This document shows positions 51,280-59,567 of a stretch of 64,000 nucleotides of DNA, piece after piece (position 1 is the first letter of the stretch; each line of letters begins with the position of its first letter). The notes below the pieces were generated by a model, which saw only the letters and a program-made list of their open reading frames with translations, did no database searches and was not told the DNA's origin. The translations under genes were made by a program, and so were the position numbers. This DNA is from Ectopseudomonas chengduensis (GTDB lineage Bacteria > Pseudomonadota > Gammaproteobacteria > Pseudomonadales > Pseudomonadaceae): assembly GCF_900102635.1 (NCBI RefSeq), contig NZ_FMZQ01000013.1, positions 124,001 through 188,000 on the forward strand. The letters are read 5' to 3'.

Positions 51280-51938
51280 GGCTGGCGCTCCGTCGGTGCC
51301 ACCAGGCCCAGGGCGATGCCTTGTACGGCGGCCTGGGTGCGGTCGGCAACCCCCAGTTTGCCGATTACCCGTTCGACATGAGCCTTGGCCGTGCCGGTGG
51401 CGATGCCCAGCTTTTCGCCGATCTCGCGGTTGGTGAAGCCGCCAGCAATCAGCCCGAGCACCTGGCGCTCGCGCGGCGTCAGCGCGCTGTTGGCCGCGCC
51501 GCTCTGGTTGCGTTCGACCACGCGGCGCAGCAACTGCGCGCTGACCATGCCGTTGAGCGCGCTCTGGCCCGCCGCCACCTGGCGCAGGCCGTCGATCACT
51601 TCCTGGCGGCTGGCGTCCTTGAGCAGGTAGCCGACGGCCCCGGCGCTGATCGCCGCTTCCAGGTGGTCGGGGCTGTCGTACATGGTGAACAGCAGCACCT
51701 TGATCCCCGGCAAGCGTTCGCGCAGCAGGCGCGCCGTGGCCAGCCCGTTGAGATGGGGCATGCGGATGTCGAGGATGGCGATATCCGGTTGCAGGCGCTC
51801 GCAGAGTTCCAGCGCCTGGCGTCCGTCCACCGCCTGGCCGACGATGCTGAATTCGGGGCAGTCGGCGAGCATGGCGGCGAAGCCGGCGCGGGTCACTTCA
51901 TGGTCATCGGCGAGCAGCAGGCGAATCGGCTCGTTCAT
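51276..51938 (-). CDS. LuxR/NarL-family response regulator
   Basis: The 220-residue protein has a receiver domain with DDH at 11-13 and phosphoacceptor D57 in IAILDIRMPHLNG, and a C-terminal LuxR helix-turn-helix (LTPRERQVLGLIAGGFTNREIGEKL). It overlaps the histidine kinase gene before it by 4 bp and the hybrid kinase gene after it by 4 bp. It is the only DNA-binding output of the cluster; targets are unknown, but the divergent secreted protein at 53269 is a candidate. Confidence 0.93.
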   Translation of the reverse strand: MNEPIRLLLADDHEVTRAGFAAMLADCPEFSIVGQAVDGRQALELCERLQPDIAILDIRMPHLNGLATARLLRERLPGIKVLLFTMYDSPDHLEAAISAGAVGYLLKDASRQEVIDGLRQVAAGQSALNGMVSAQLLRRVVERNQSGAANSALTPRERQVLGLIAGGFTNREIGEKLGIATGTAKAHVERVIGKLGVADRTQAAVQGIALGLVAPTERQP

Positions 51939-53104
51939 GCGTGTTCCTCATCCGCCAGGGCGTGTGGAATGCTGGCCAGCAGGTGCGTGCCCTGGCCGGG
52001 CTGGCTATGACAACTGAACTGGCCACCGAGCAGCAGGCAGCGCTCGCGCATGGCCACCAGGCCCATGCCGCCTTCACCCGCCAGCTGCTTCTGCCCGGCG
52101 GCGAAGCCGGGACCGCGATCTTCCACCTGCAACCGGGCTGTATCGCCGTCGAGGTGCAGATCCAGGCTGACCGCGCCGCTGTCGGTGTGCTTGCAGATAT
52201 TGTTGATGGCCTCCTGGCCGACGCGAAACAGGGCGATTTCCACCGCCGGGCGCAGGCGCTGCATATCGCGGCGCAGCCACTGCACCTGGCGACCCTGGCT
52301 GCGCAGACGGTCGAGTTCGCGGTCGAGCGCCGGTGCCAGGCCGAAGTCATCCAGCAGGGTGGGGCGCAGGCCGCTGATGGCCTGACGCGTCTCGCCCATG
52401 CTGCGTTGCGCCAGTTGCAGGATGGGTGCCAGAGCGGCACGCAACTCGTCATTCAGCTGGCGATGCTGGGCGAAGCCCTGCAGACGCTGGTGCAGCCCGG
52501 CCAGGGTCTGCGCCAGGCCGTCGTGCAGGTCATAGGCCACCCGTGCGCGTTCGTCCTCCTGGGCGGTCATCTGCTGGTGTACCAGCTCCGACATGCTGCG
52601 CTCGCGCAGGCTCAGTGCGGCCAGCAACTGGCTGTTGTGCAGATGCCCTGCGAGCAGGGTGGCGAGCAGTTGCAAGGCTTCGAGGTCTTCCGCGTCGGGG
52701 CCGCGCATGGCGCTAGCGTTGCCCAGCAGCAGGGCGCCGAAGACTTCGCCCGAAGCCGCATGCAAGGGTAGGCAGAGCGCCAGGGCAACCTCCGGCAGCG
52801 GCGCTGCGAACACCTGGGCGGCGCCTTGCCAGGGCAAAGTAGCGAGTTGCTGTTGCAAGGCGGCAGGGCCGAAACCGGCGCTGCGGCTCGGGCTGCCATC
52901 GGCATGCCTGAGCAGCAGTACGCCACCATCCATGGCGCAGAAGCTGCAGGCCCGTTGCAGGGCCAGCGCACCGCTCTCGGCGGCGGGTAGCGCATTGAGG
53001 GTGCGACCGCTCTCGACCAGCAGGCGCAGGCGCGCGGCGCGGCTTTCCGCCTGGCGGTAATCGGCGCGCAGGGCCAGTACGCTGTCAGGTGGGGTGTGCT
53101 GCAT
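51935..53104 (-). CDS. Soluble GAF-domain histidine kinase (NarX-like HisKA_3)
   Basis: The 389-residue kinase has no transmembrane segment; a GAF-like domain covers about 20-160, followed by the HisKA_3 dimerisation site H194 in ARVAYDLHDGLAQTL and an HATPase (VGQEAINNICKH, GMGLVAMRERC). It should phosphorylate the LuxR regulator encoded next. Start ATG 53104 has GGAGG five bases upstream; the in-frame start at 53266 would run almost to the divergent gene and is rejected. It is the first gene of the overlapping four-gene cluster. Confidence 0.92.
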   Translation of the reverse strand: MQHTPPDSVLALRADYRQAESRAARLRLLVESGRTLNALPAAESGALALQRACSFCAMDGGVLLLRHADGSPSRSAGFGPAALQQQLATLPWQGAAQVFAAPLPEVALALCLPLHAASGEVFGALLLGNASAMRGPDAEDLEALQLLATLLAGHLHNSQLLAALSLRERSMSELVHQQMTAQEDERARVAYDLHDGLAQTLAGLHQRLQGFAQHRQLNDELRAALAPILQLAQRSMGETRQAISGLRPTLLDDFGLAPALDRELDRLRSQGRQVQWLRRDMQRLRPAVEIALFRVGQEAINNICKHTDSGAVSLDLHLDGDTARLQVEDRGPGFAAGQKQLAGEGGMGLVAMRERCLLLGGQFSCHSQPGQGTHLLASIPHALADEEHA

Positions 53105-53268
53105 CCGGACCTCCAGGGTTTGGCGCGTCAACCGACGGCGCAGGCTAATAAATTGAACCGCGTCCGGCATCTGCCACCTGGCATAGACCGCCGCCTCCAC
53201 CTGGCCGATGTGTCTGCGGTGGGCGGCCTGCATGCTGGTGGCGTCTTTCAATAGTCGGAGATTCAACC

Positions 53269-53775
53269 ATGTTGAAACCCTTGTTCAGCAGCTGTGCCCT
53301 GGTATTTGCCCTGTCCGTGCCGCTGGTTCAGGCGGCCGATGCGCCTCATGTCTACACGGAAACGGCAACCGCCCCGAGCAATGCGCAGGAGCAGCAGATC
53401 GCCGGCCTGTTCGAGCGCTGGAACGCCGCCTTGCAGACTGGCGACTCGGCCAAGGTCGCTGCCTTGTACGCCGACAACGGCGTGCTGCAGCCCACGGTAT
53501 CGAATCGGGTGCGCGTAGGCCATGAGGCAATCAAGGACTATTTCGACCATTTCTTACAGGCCAAGCCGGTCGGCACGATCAACATGCGTGAAATTCGCCA
53601 GATCGGCCCGGATGCAGCGGTGGATTCGGGGGTTTACACCTTCGCCCTGACCCAGGGTGATGCGGTGCGTCAGGTGCAGGCGCGCTACACCTTCGTTTAC
53701 CAGAAGGTCGATGGCGAGTGGAAAATCCTCAAGCACCACTCCTCGGCGATGCCGGAACAGCCTGCCGCCAGTTGA
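53269..53775 (+). CDS. Secreted SgcJ/EcaC-like (SnoaL fold) protein
   Basis: The 168-residue protein has a signal peptide (cleavage near VQA-AD) and a SnoaL/CaMKII-association-type domain: QIAGLFERWNAALQTGDSAKVAALYADNGVLQP and a C-terminal YTFVYQKVDGEWKILKHHSS. Members named SgcJ/EcaC have no proven catalytic activity. It is divergent from the sensor kinase (164 bp between starts) and ends one base before the convergent hydrolase stop. Confidence 0.85.
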   Translation: MLKPLFSSCALVFALSVPLVQAADAPHVYTETATAPSNAQEQQIAGLFERWNAALQTGDSAKVAALYADNGVLQPTVSNRVRVGHEAIKDYFDHFLQAKPVGTINMREIRQIGPDAAVDSGVYTFALTQGDAVRQVQARYTFVYQKVDGEWKILKHHSSAMPEQPAAS

Positions 53776-53776
53776 T

Positions 53777-54760
53777 TCAGGTGAGTGTGTCCAGCCAGTG
53801 AGGGATGCGCCGCTCCAGGTAGTAACTGGGGCGGCGCGGGCTACCCTCGACGAAGCCGACATGCCCGCCCTTGGCATGCAGTTCGAGCTCGGTGCCGGGT
53901 GCCAGCTCGCTGGCCTCGGGCAGGCTGTGGCGGAAGATGAAGGGGTCGTCCTCGGCCTGGATGATCAGCGTACGTGTGCGGATTTCACCCAGGTAGAAAC
54001 GGCTGGAGGCGCGGCGGTAGTAGTCGTGGGCATCGGCGAAACCGTGCAGCGGCGCGGTGATGCGTCCGTCGAAGTCCCAGAAAGTGCGCATGCCGTCCAG
54101 CGGGCCCAGGCGCTGCAGCACCGACAGGCGCTCGCCCTGGCCGCTATCGGCGAACAGGCGCTGCTTGTTGTTCACGTAGGCGACCATTTCACGCATGAAG
54201 TGCGCCTGATACACCCGCGAGAAGCCCAAACCGATGCGGTCGGCGCACTGGTCCAGACGAAACGGCACCGAGACCGCCACCGCTGCTTGCAGCTGGCTTT
54301 GCTCGCCACTCTCACCCAGATACTTGAGCAACACGTTGCCGCCCAGGGAATAACCGACGGTGTATAGCGGCGCCATCGGTCGTTGCGCGCGCAGGTGGGC
54401 GACAGCCGATGCCAGATCCTCGCTGGCGCCGGAGTGGTAGCCGCGCGGCAGCAGATTGGGTTCACCGGAGCAGCCGCGCCAGTTCAGCGCCACGCTGGCC
54501 CAGCCACGCGCGGCCAGAACCTGCTGCAGGCCGAGCACGTAGAGCGAGTTGGAGCTGCCGGTCAAGCCATGCAGCACCAGCACCAGCGGCGCATGGGCGT
54601 CATGCGGGCCGTGCCAGTCGAGGTCGAGAAAATCGCCATCGTCCAGCCACAGCCGCTCGCGCTGCCGTTCCAGTTGCGGCGGCTTGCGGCAGAAGGGGTT
54701 CCACAGCGTCTGCAGATGCGGGCCGGGGAGCCACCAGGCGGGGCGAAAGTCAGTTGTCAT
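53777..54760 (-). CDS. YheT-like alpha/beta hydrolase
   Basis: The 327-residue protein has the oxyanion region LVLHGLTGSSNSLYV, the nucleophile elbow GYSLGGNVLLKYLGE and the late acid/histidine region EDDPF ... KGGHVGF, the pattern of YheT/ABHD1-3-like esterases. Its start is clear (MTTDFRPAWWLPGPHLQTLW is typical of the family). The substrate is unknown. In P. aeruginosa the equivalent gene lies immediately after laoR; here the signalling cluster stands between. Confidence 0.9.
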   Translation of the reverse strand: MTTDFRPAWWLPGPHLQTLWNPFCRKPPQLERQRERLWLDDGDFLDLDWHGPHDAHAPLVLVLHGLTGSSNSLYVLGLQQVLAARGWASVALNWRGCSGEPNLLPRGYHSGASEDLASAVAHLRAQRPMAPLYTVGYSLGGNVLLKYLGESGEQSQLQAAVAVSVPFRLDQCADRIGLGFSRVYQAHFMREMVAYVNNKQRLFADSGQGERLSVLQRLGPLDGMRTFWDFDGRITAPLHGFADAHDYYRRASSRFYLGEIRTRTLIIQAEDDPFIFRHSLPEASELAPGTELELHAKGGHVGFVEGSPRRPSYYLERRIPHWLDTLT

Positions 54761-55010
54761 TGGTGCATTCGGCCGTTGGCAGCACGGATTCAGGGGGCTC
54801 GATGTAGGGCGTACTCGCGAAGCAGTACGCCGTTGCTGGAGACCTCATGGCACAGGCGCCAGAGAGCGGGCTTTCTTGGGGGCATACGTTGGCATGGGCT
54901 GGCGGACTGTTCGCTGGCGCTACGAGCGGTCGGCGTTCCGATCCGCCCTACGCTTGGCCAACTTACGAGGATTGTGCTCGCCCCTTCAGGTTCGCCGCAA
55001 TATCGGCGCC
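54761..55010. other. Intergenic region with REP-like fragments
   Basis: The 250 bases hold a hairpin at 54808-54831 (GGCGTACT with AGTACGCC) with an upstream GTAGG, and an imperfect GTAGGGCGG-class element near 54900-54953. No coding frame or clear terminator is seen. It separates the hydrolase start from the small membrane protein stop. Confidence 0.55.
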
Positions 55011-55229
55011 TTAGCGCCGACGCTTGCGCAGTATGCGCCAGGCGCACCAGGCCAAAACCAGCAGGGCGGCGATGCGCTGGTTGGCTAGGCTGATTGTGAT
55101 GCCGGCGTTGGGATTGTGCGGTATCGCGCGCTGCAGGTTGAGCGCAATTTCCTGCTGGCTGAGCAATACCGGTAGCGCCAGTGCGATCAGCAGCAGGTAG
55201 GGCAGGTGGGCGTAGATGAAGTCTTTCAT
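55011..55229 (-). CDS. Small membrane protein of unknown function
   Basis: The 72-residue protein has two hydrophobic segments (about residues 8-24 and 49-65) joined by NLQRAIPHNPNAGITISLANQ, and ends in the basic RKRRR. The start ATG overlaps the rsmD stop (ATGA), so it is probably coupled to rsmD; an in-frame ATG at 55241 inside rsmD is also possible. A gene of this kind follows rsmD in other pseudomonads, as I recall. Confidence 0.7.
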   Translation of the reverse strand: MKDFIYAHLPYLLLIALALPVLLSQQEIALNLQRAIPHNPNAGITISLANQRIAALLVLAWCAWRILRKRRR

Positions 55230-55825
55230 CCACGCTGCCACAGCGCGTAGTGCACCTGGCCGGTGTGCTTCTCGCGATGCAGGCGCCAGTTGCCGGGCAG
55301 GCCCAGGCTTGAGGGCGCGGTTTCGCTTTCGGTATAGACCCAGGCGTCATCGGCCAGCCAGCCCTGAGCTTCCAGCAGGTTGCAGGCGTCCTGCAGCAGA
55401 TCCTTGTGGAACGGCGGGTCGAGCAGAACGATATCGAAGCGCCGCTGCGCCGGACGCGCCAACAGTTGCAGGGCATCGCCCAGATGAATCTCGCCCGTGC
55501 TGCATTGCAGCGTCGCCAGGTGGCCGCGCAAGGCGCTCACCGAGGCCGGGTTGAGGTCGCAGGCCAGACCGCTGGCAGCACCACGCGACAGCGCTTCGAG
55601 CAGCAGTGCGCCGCTGCCGGCGAAGGGGTCGAGCACATAAGCGCCCTCGACATAGGGCGCCAGCCAGTTGAACAGCGTCTCACGCACCCGGTCCGGGGTC
55701 GGGCGCAGGCCTGGCCCGTCGGGGAAAGCAAAGCGCCGCGAACGCCACTGCCCGCCGATGATGCGCAACTGACCCTGGCCGCCGTGAGCCTTGGCGGCCG
55801 GTTTTGGCTGTGTGCGACCACGCAT
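55226..55825 (-). CDS. rsmD: 16S rRNA (guanine966-N2)-methyltransferase RsmD
   Basis: The 199-residue methyltransferase has LRIIGGQWRSRRFAFPDGPGLRPTPDRVRETLFNWL, of which RPTPDRVRETLFNW is diagnostic, the SAM loop LDPFAGSGALLLEALSRG and the catalytic LDPPFHKDLL. It modifies G966 of 16S rRNA. Its ATG overlaps the M16 peptidase stop by one base (TGATG), so it is translated from the peptidase operon. Confidence 0.95.
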   Translation of the reverse strand: MRGRTQPKPAAKAHGGQGQLRIIGGQWRSRRFAFPDGPGLRPTPDRVRETLFNWLAPYVEGAYVLDPFAGSGALLLEALSRGAASGLACDLNPASVSALRGHLATLQCSTGEIHLGDALQLLARPAQRRFDIVLLDPPFHKDLLQDACNLLEAQGWLADDAWVYTESETAPSSLGLPGNWRLHREKHTGQVHYALWQRG

Positions 55826-57285
55826 CAGTGCGGCACCGCGCTGGGCAGTTCGGCCGGGCGCTCGGTGGGCGGCGGCAGCTCTTTTTGCGGCACCGTCGGG
55901 CCGGCAGTGACCACCACCAGCGCCTCGGGGTCGAGGTGTTTGGCCATTGCCGCTTTCACTTGATCGGTCGTGAGGTTCTGCACGTCACGCATGAAGTCGT
56001 CCAGATAGCTCAGTGGCAGGTCGTAGAAACCCATCGAGGCCAGTTGGCCGACGATGGCAGCGTTGCTCGCGGTGGACAGCGGGAAGCTGCCGGCCAGCTC
56101 ACGCTTGGCGTTGTCCAGTTCCTGCTGGGTAGGGCCGTCACGCAGGTAGTCGGCGAGCAGTTGCTTGACCAGCGCCAGGGTGCCTTCGCTCAAGTCCGCT
56201 CGGGTCTGCAGGTTGATCATGAACGGGCCGCGTGCCTGCATGGCGCTGAAACCGGAGTAGACGCCGTAGGTCAGGCCACGCTTCTCGCGCACTTCGCTCA
56301 TCAGGCGAGTGCCGAAACCGCCGCCGCCGAAAATCTGGTTGCCCAGGTACAGCGCGGTATAGTCCGGGTCGCGCCTATCGATGCCGAGCTGGGCGATCAT
56401 CAGGTGGGTCTGGTTGGACGGGTACTCGATATGGCTGGCGCCGGGCTTGGGCGTCTGCGGCTGGGCGATCTTGGCCAGCGCCGGGCCTGGCGGCAGGGCG
56501 GCGGATACCTGGTCGGCGATGGCCTCGGCCTCGGCGCGCGACAGATCGCCAACCAGCGCGATCACCGCATTGCCGGCGGCATAGGCACGGGCATGGAAAG
56601 CCTGCAGCTGCTGGCGGGTGATGGCCGGGATCGACTGTGCCGTGCCTTCGCTCGGGTGAGCGTAGGGGTGCTGACCGTACAGGCGCTCGAACAATTCGAG
56701 GCTGGCCAGTTTGCCCGGGTTCTGCTTCTGGAGCTCGAAGCCGGCCAGCAACTGGTTCTTGATCCGTGCCAGCGAGTCGGCGGGGAAGGTGGGCTTGCCC
56801 AGCACCTCAGCGAACAGGGCTAGTGCCGGTTCGCGCTGCTCCTGCGCGCTCAGGCTGCGCAGGCTGGCCACCGCCATGTCGCGGTAGGCGCCGTTGCCGA
56901 ACTCGGCACCGAGCCCCTCGAAGCCGGCGGCGATGGCGCCGACGTCCTTGCCCGGTACGCCTTCGTTGAGCATGGCGTTGGTCAGGGTGGCCAGGCCTGG
57001 CACGCCGCCGTCCTGACTGCTGCCGGCGGCGAAGGTCAGGCGCAGGTCGAACATCGGTAGCTCATGTGCTTCGACGAACAGCACCTTGGCGCCTTGCGCG
57101 GTCTGCCAGGTCTGGATATCCAGGGTGCGGCGGGTTGGCGCCTTGCCGTCGAGTGCGGCCAGCGACTGCAGCTTGGCGGCATCGCCAGTCACGGTGCTGT
57201 CGGACAGGTTGGCGCAGGCGCCCAGTGCCAGGGCGCTGGACAGGATCAGGCCGAGCAGGCCCAGGCGGCGGTGCTCAGTCTTCAT
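55825..57285 (-). CDS. M16-family peptidase-like protein lacking the zinc motif
   Basis: The 486-residue protein has a lipoprotein-like signal (LALGACANLSDS, with LGAC as lipobox) and M16 fold segments (LTFAAGSSQDGG, LATLTNAMLNEG), but where active M16 enzymes carry HXXEH it has TNAMLNEG and no histidine pair. It is therefore the non-catalytic partner of the gene at 57282-58649, with which it overlaps by 4 bp. Such active/inactive pairs form heterodimers in other bacteria. Confidence 0.88.
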   Translation of the reverse strand: MKTEHRRLGLLGLILSSALALGACANLSDSTVTGDAAKLQSLAALDGKAPTRRTLDIQTWQTAQGAKVLFVEAHELPMFDLRLTFAAGSSQDGGVPGLATLTNAMLNEGVPGKDVGAIAAGFEGLGAEFGNGAYRDMAVASLRSLSAQEQREPALALFAEVLGKPTFPADSLARIKNQLLAGFELQKQNPGKLASLELFERLYGQHPYAHPSEGTAQSIPAITRQQLQAFHARAYAAGNAVIALVGDLSRAEAEAIADQVSAALPPGPALAKIAQPQTPKPGASHIEYPSNQTHLMIAQLGIDRRDPDYTALYLGNQIFGGGGFGTRLMSEVREKRGLTYGVYSGFSAMQARGPFMINLQTRADLSEGTLALVKQLLADYLRDGPTQQELDNAKRELAGSFPLSTASNAAIVGQLASMGFYDLPLSYLDDFMRDVQNLTTDQVKAAMAKHLDPEALVVVTAGPTVPQKELPPPTERPAELPSAVPH

Positions 57286-58649
57286 GGGCGGGACTCCTTA
57301 TTGCGGGACTCTTCGGGCAGTACGTTGGCGACGCTCAGGCGCTCGCGGACGAAGAAGGTGCGTGCGGCCTGCTGGATGTCGGCCGGGGTGACGGCCTCCA
57401 GCTCGGCCAGCTCTTGGTCGATCAGTTGCCAGGACAGGCCGACGGTTTCCAGTTGGCCGATGCTGGTGGCCTGGCTGGTGATCGAATCGCGCTCGAACAC
57501 CAGGCCGGCGATCACCTGGGCGCGTACGCGGGCCAGTTCGGCGGCGGACGGCGGGGCTTTCTTCAGTTCTTCCAGTTCGCGCCACAGGCCGGCCTCGGCC
57601 TGCTCCAGGGTCTTGTCTTTTTGCACGTTGGGCGTGGCCGAGACGATGAACAGGCTGTCGCCACGGGTGAAGGCGTTGTACCAGGCGCTGGCGCCCGAGA
57701 CGAGTTCTTCGCCGCGTTCCAGGCGGGTGGACAGGCGTGCGCTGTAGCCGCCGTCGAGCAGGGCGGCGGCCAGGCGCAGGGCATAGACCTGGCGCGGCGT
57801 GTCGGCGGTGGCCAGACCCGGTACGTTGAAGCCCATGATCAGGCTCGGCAACTGCGTCTTGAGGTACAGCGTGGTGCGGCGTTCGCCCGGCGCGGCCAGT
57901 TCCAGCGGCAGTTTGGCGGTAGGCACTTCACCGCGCGGAATGTCGCCGAAGTAGCGCTGCACCTGGTTCTTGACCTCATCCACGGTCACGTCACCGACCA
58001 CCACCAGGGTGGCATTGTTCGGTGCGTACCATTTCTGGTGCCAGGCACGCAGTTCGTCGATGTGCATGCGGTCGAGGTCGGCCATCCAGCCGATGGTGGG
58101 GATGCTGTAGCCGCTGGCTGGATAGGCCATGGCCTTGAAGCGCTCGTAAGCCAGCGAAGACGGGCGGTCGTCGGTGCGCAGGCGGCGCTCTTCCTTGATC
58201 ACCTCGATTTCCTTGGCGAACTCGTCTGCTGGCAGCTGCAGGCTGGCCAGGCGGTCGGCTTCCAGCTCCAGCGCCACGCCCAGGCGGTCACTGGCCAGTA
58301 CCTGATAGTAGGCGGTGTAGTCGTCGCTGGTGAAGGCGTTTTCCTCGGCGCCCAGTTCGCGCAGGATGCGCGAGGCTTCGCCGGGGCCAAACTTGCCGCT
58401 GCCCTTGAACATCATGTGTTCCAGCGCGTGGGACAGGCCGGTGGAACCGGGCGTCTCATAGCTGGAGCCGACCTTGTACCAGATCTGCGAGACCACCACG
58501 GGGGCGCGATGGTCCTCGCGGACTATGACCTTGAGGCCGTTATCGAGGGTAAATTCGTGGGTTGGCTGTGGCGCGGCGGCGAACGCCGCCAGCGGCAGGC
58601 AGAGCACCCCCATGATCAAACCGAGGGCGCGGCGTGCAGTGACAATCAT
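57282..58649 (-). CDS. Zinc-dependent M16-family peptidase
   Basis: The 455-residue protein has a signal peptide (cleavage near AFA-AAP) and the inverted zinc motif H74-A-L-E77-H78 in GLSHALEHMMFKG, with the further glutamate in EVIKEERRLRT. It should degrade peptides in the periplasm with the inactive partner encoded next. First gene of an operon M16(active)-M16(inactive)-rsmD-small membrane protein. Confidence 0.93.
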   Translation of the reverse strand: MIVTARRALGLIMGVLCLPLAAFAAAPQPTHEFTLDNGLKVIVREDHRAPVVVSQIWYKVGSSYETPGSTGLSHALEHMMFKGSGKFGPGEASRILRELGAEENAFTSDDYTAYYQVLASDRLGVALELEADRLASLQLPADEFAKEIEVIKEERRLRTDDRPSSLAYERFKAMAYPASGYSIPTIGWMADLDRMHIDELRAWHQKWYAPNNATLVVVGDVTVDEVKNQVQRYFGDIPRGEVPTAKLPLELAAPGERRTTLYLKTQLPSLIMGFNVPGLATADTPRQVYALRLAAALLDGGYSARLSTRLERGEELVSGASAWYNAFTRGDSLFIVSATPNVQKDKTLEQAEAGLWRELEELKKAPPSAAELARVRAQVIAGLVFERDSITSQATSIGQLETVGLSWQLIDQELAELEAVTPADIQQAARTFFVRERLSVANVLPEESRNKESRP

Positions 58650-58794
58650 TCAGGTGTCGTCCTGTTGGATGGTCGAGGCGGTCGAACCGCCGTTGACAAG
58701 AGGGCGTCAGGATACCCCATCCATACTACGAGGCACCGCCCGCCGTTGGGACATCGGCGCAAGCGATTAGGTTCTGCGTCGCAGCGAATTGGAT

Positions 58795-59229
58795 TCAGTC
58801 GATAATCGGGGTGCTGATAGTGCTCACGCTTGCCGACAATTCCAGTAGCAAGCCATTGACCTGTTCGGCGCTCATGCCGAAAGGGTCCAGGCGGTCGCTG
58901 CAGGAGTATTTCAGAAAAAGTTCTCGGTTGGCCTGCTTGGCGCCGGCCCAGCCCATGCTCCAGCTGGCGTAGCGGCGGACGTGGATCTCTTCGTAGTCGA
59001 GAATCGTCAGGTCCTTGTGGCGGTTGTCCTCTGCCAAACGGTTGTACAACGCGTTGATGGCCGTTCGCGGTCCTTCCAGTGCTTGAACAAAGGTGTCGGC
59101 GTTACAGCACAGGATGCCAGTGAGGCCGCGTGTCGGGTTGTTGCGTTGCGAGCTTTCGAGAATATCGCGGATCAGTTGTGAAGACATGCCATGGCTGGCG
59201 CGGCTGGCATAAGTAAGGCGGACAAGCAT
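58795..59229 (-). CDS. BLUF-domain blue-light sensor protein
   Basis: The 144-residue protein is a stand-alone BLUF domain with a short helical tail. The flavin residues are all present: Y7 in LVRLTYASR, N31, Q49 in FVQALEG, W90 and M92 in YASWSMGW. It binds FAD and switches on blue light; small BLUF proteins signal to a separate partner. Nothing next to it looks like an output domain. Promoter-proximal repeats lie at 59277-59303. Confidence 0.93.
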   Translation of the reverse strand: MLVRLTYASRASHGMSSQLIRDILESSQRNNPTRGLTGILCCNADTFVQALEGPRTAINALYNRLAEDNRHKDLTILDYEEIHVRRYASWSMGWAGAKQANRELFLKYSCSDRLDPFGMSAEQVNGLLLELSASVSTISTPIID

Positions 59230-59567
59230 GCTTGCGACCCCGCAAAGGATGAGCTGAGGAAGATGTTCGACAACTGTGTATCAGCTTGTACAGCTTTTGT
59301 ATAGGTTTTAGGCGCGCTACTGTCGGGTCTCACGCTGGTGGTGGCGATTACCGCAGGCGCCTGATCAGCGGCAGGAAACTGGCAGGCTGCAACGCTGCGC
59401 GGTAGCGCTCTAAAGTGGTAAAGTCTCGGGCTGTTTCGTACAGCGCAAGCCCTTTGATGTGCCCGTGCGGGCGGTTGCCCCGGGACATGCCTGGCAAGCG
59501 AATTTTTCTGGATGCGGCACGCGGCACCGACTGCCTGCGATGACTGCTCCCCCCTTTGAGAAGACCC
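59230..59567. other. Intergenic region between the BLUF gene and ftsY
   Basis: The 338 bases carry the BLUF promoter and repeats (59277-59303) on the left and the ftsY leader on the right. Within the leader GCCCG-TG-CGGGC (59461-59472) makes a small hairpin. TTGCC and GGCAA (59475-59497) then bracket a loop followed by GCGAATTTTT; this could act as a weak attenuator. No open reading frame there looks coding. Confidence 0.5.
59277..59303 (-). promoter_or_regulatory. Three helically phased TGTA-type repeats upstream of the BLUF gene
   Basis: On the plus strand TGTATC, TGTACA and TGTATA begin at 59277, 59287 and 59298, spaced 10 and 11 bp, 48-74 bp before the BLUF start. Tandem 11-bp direct repeats are the known operator form of CarH/LitR-type MerR photoreceptors, and a TGTACA/TGTATA-type motif is associated with LitR-controlled light genes in Pseudomonas (from memory). 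Binding by such a protein is inference. Confidence 0.5.
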
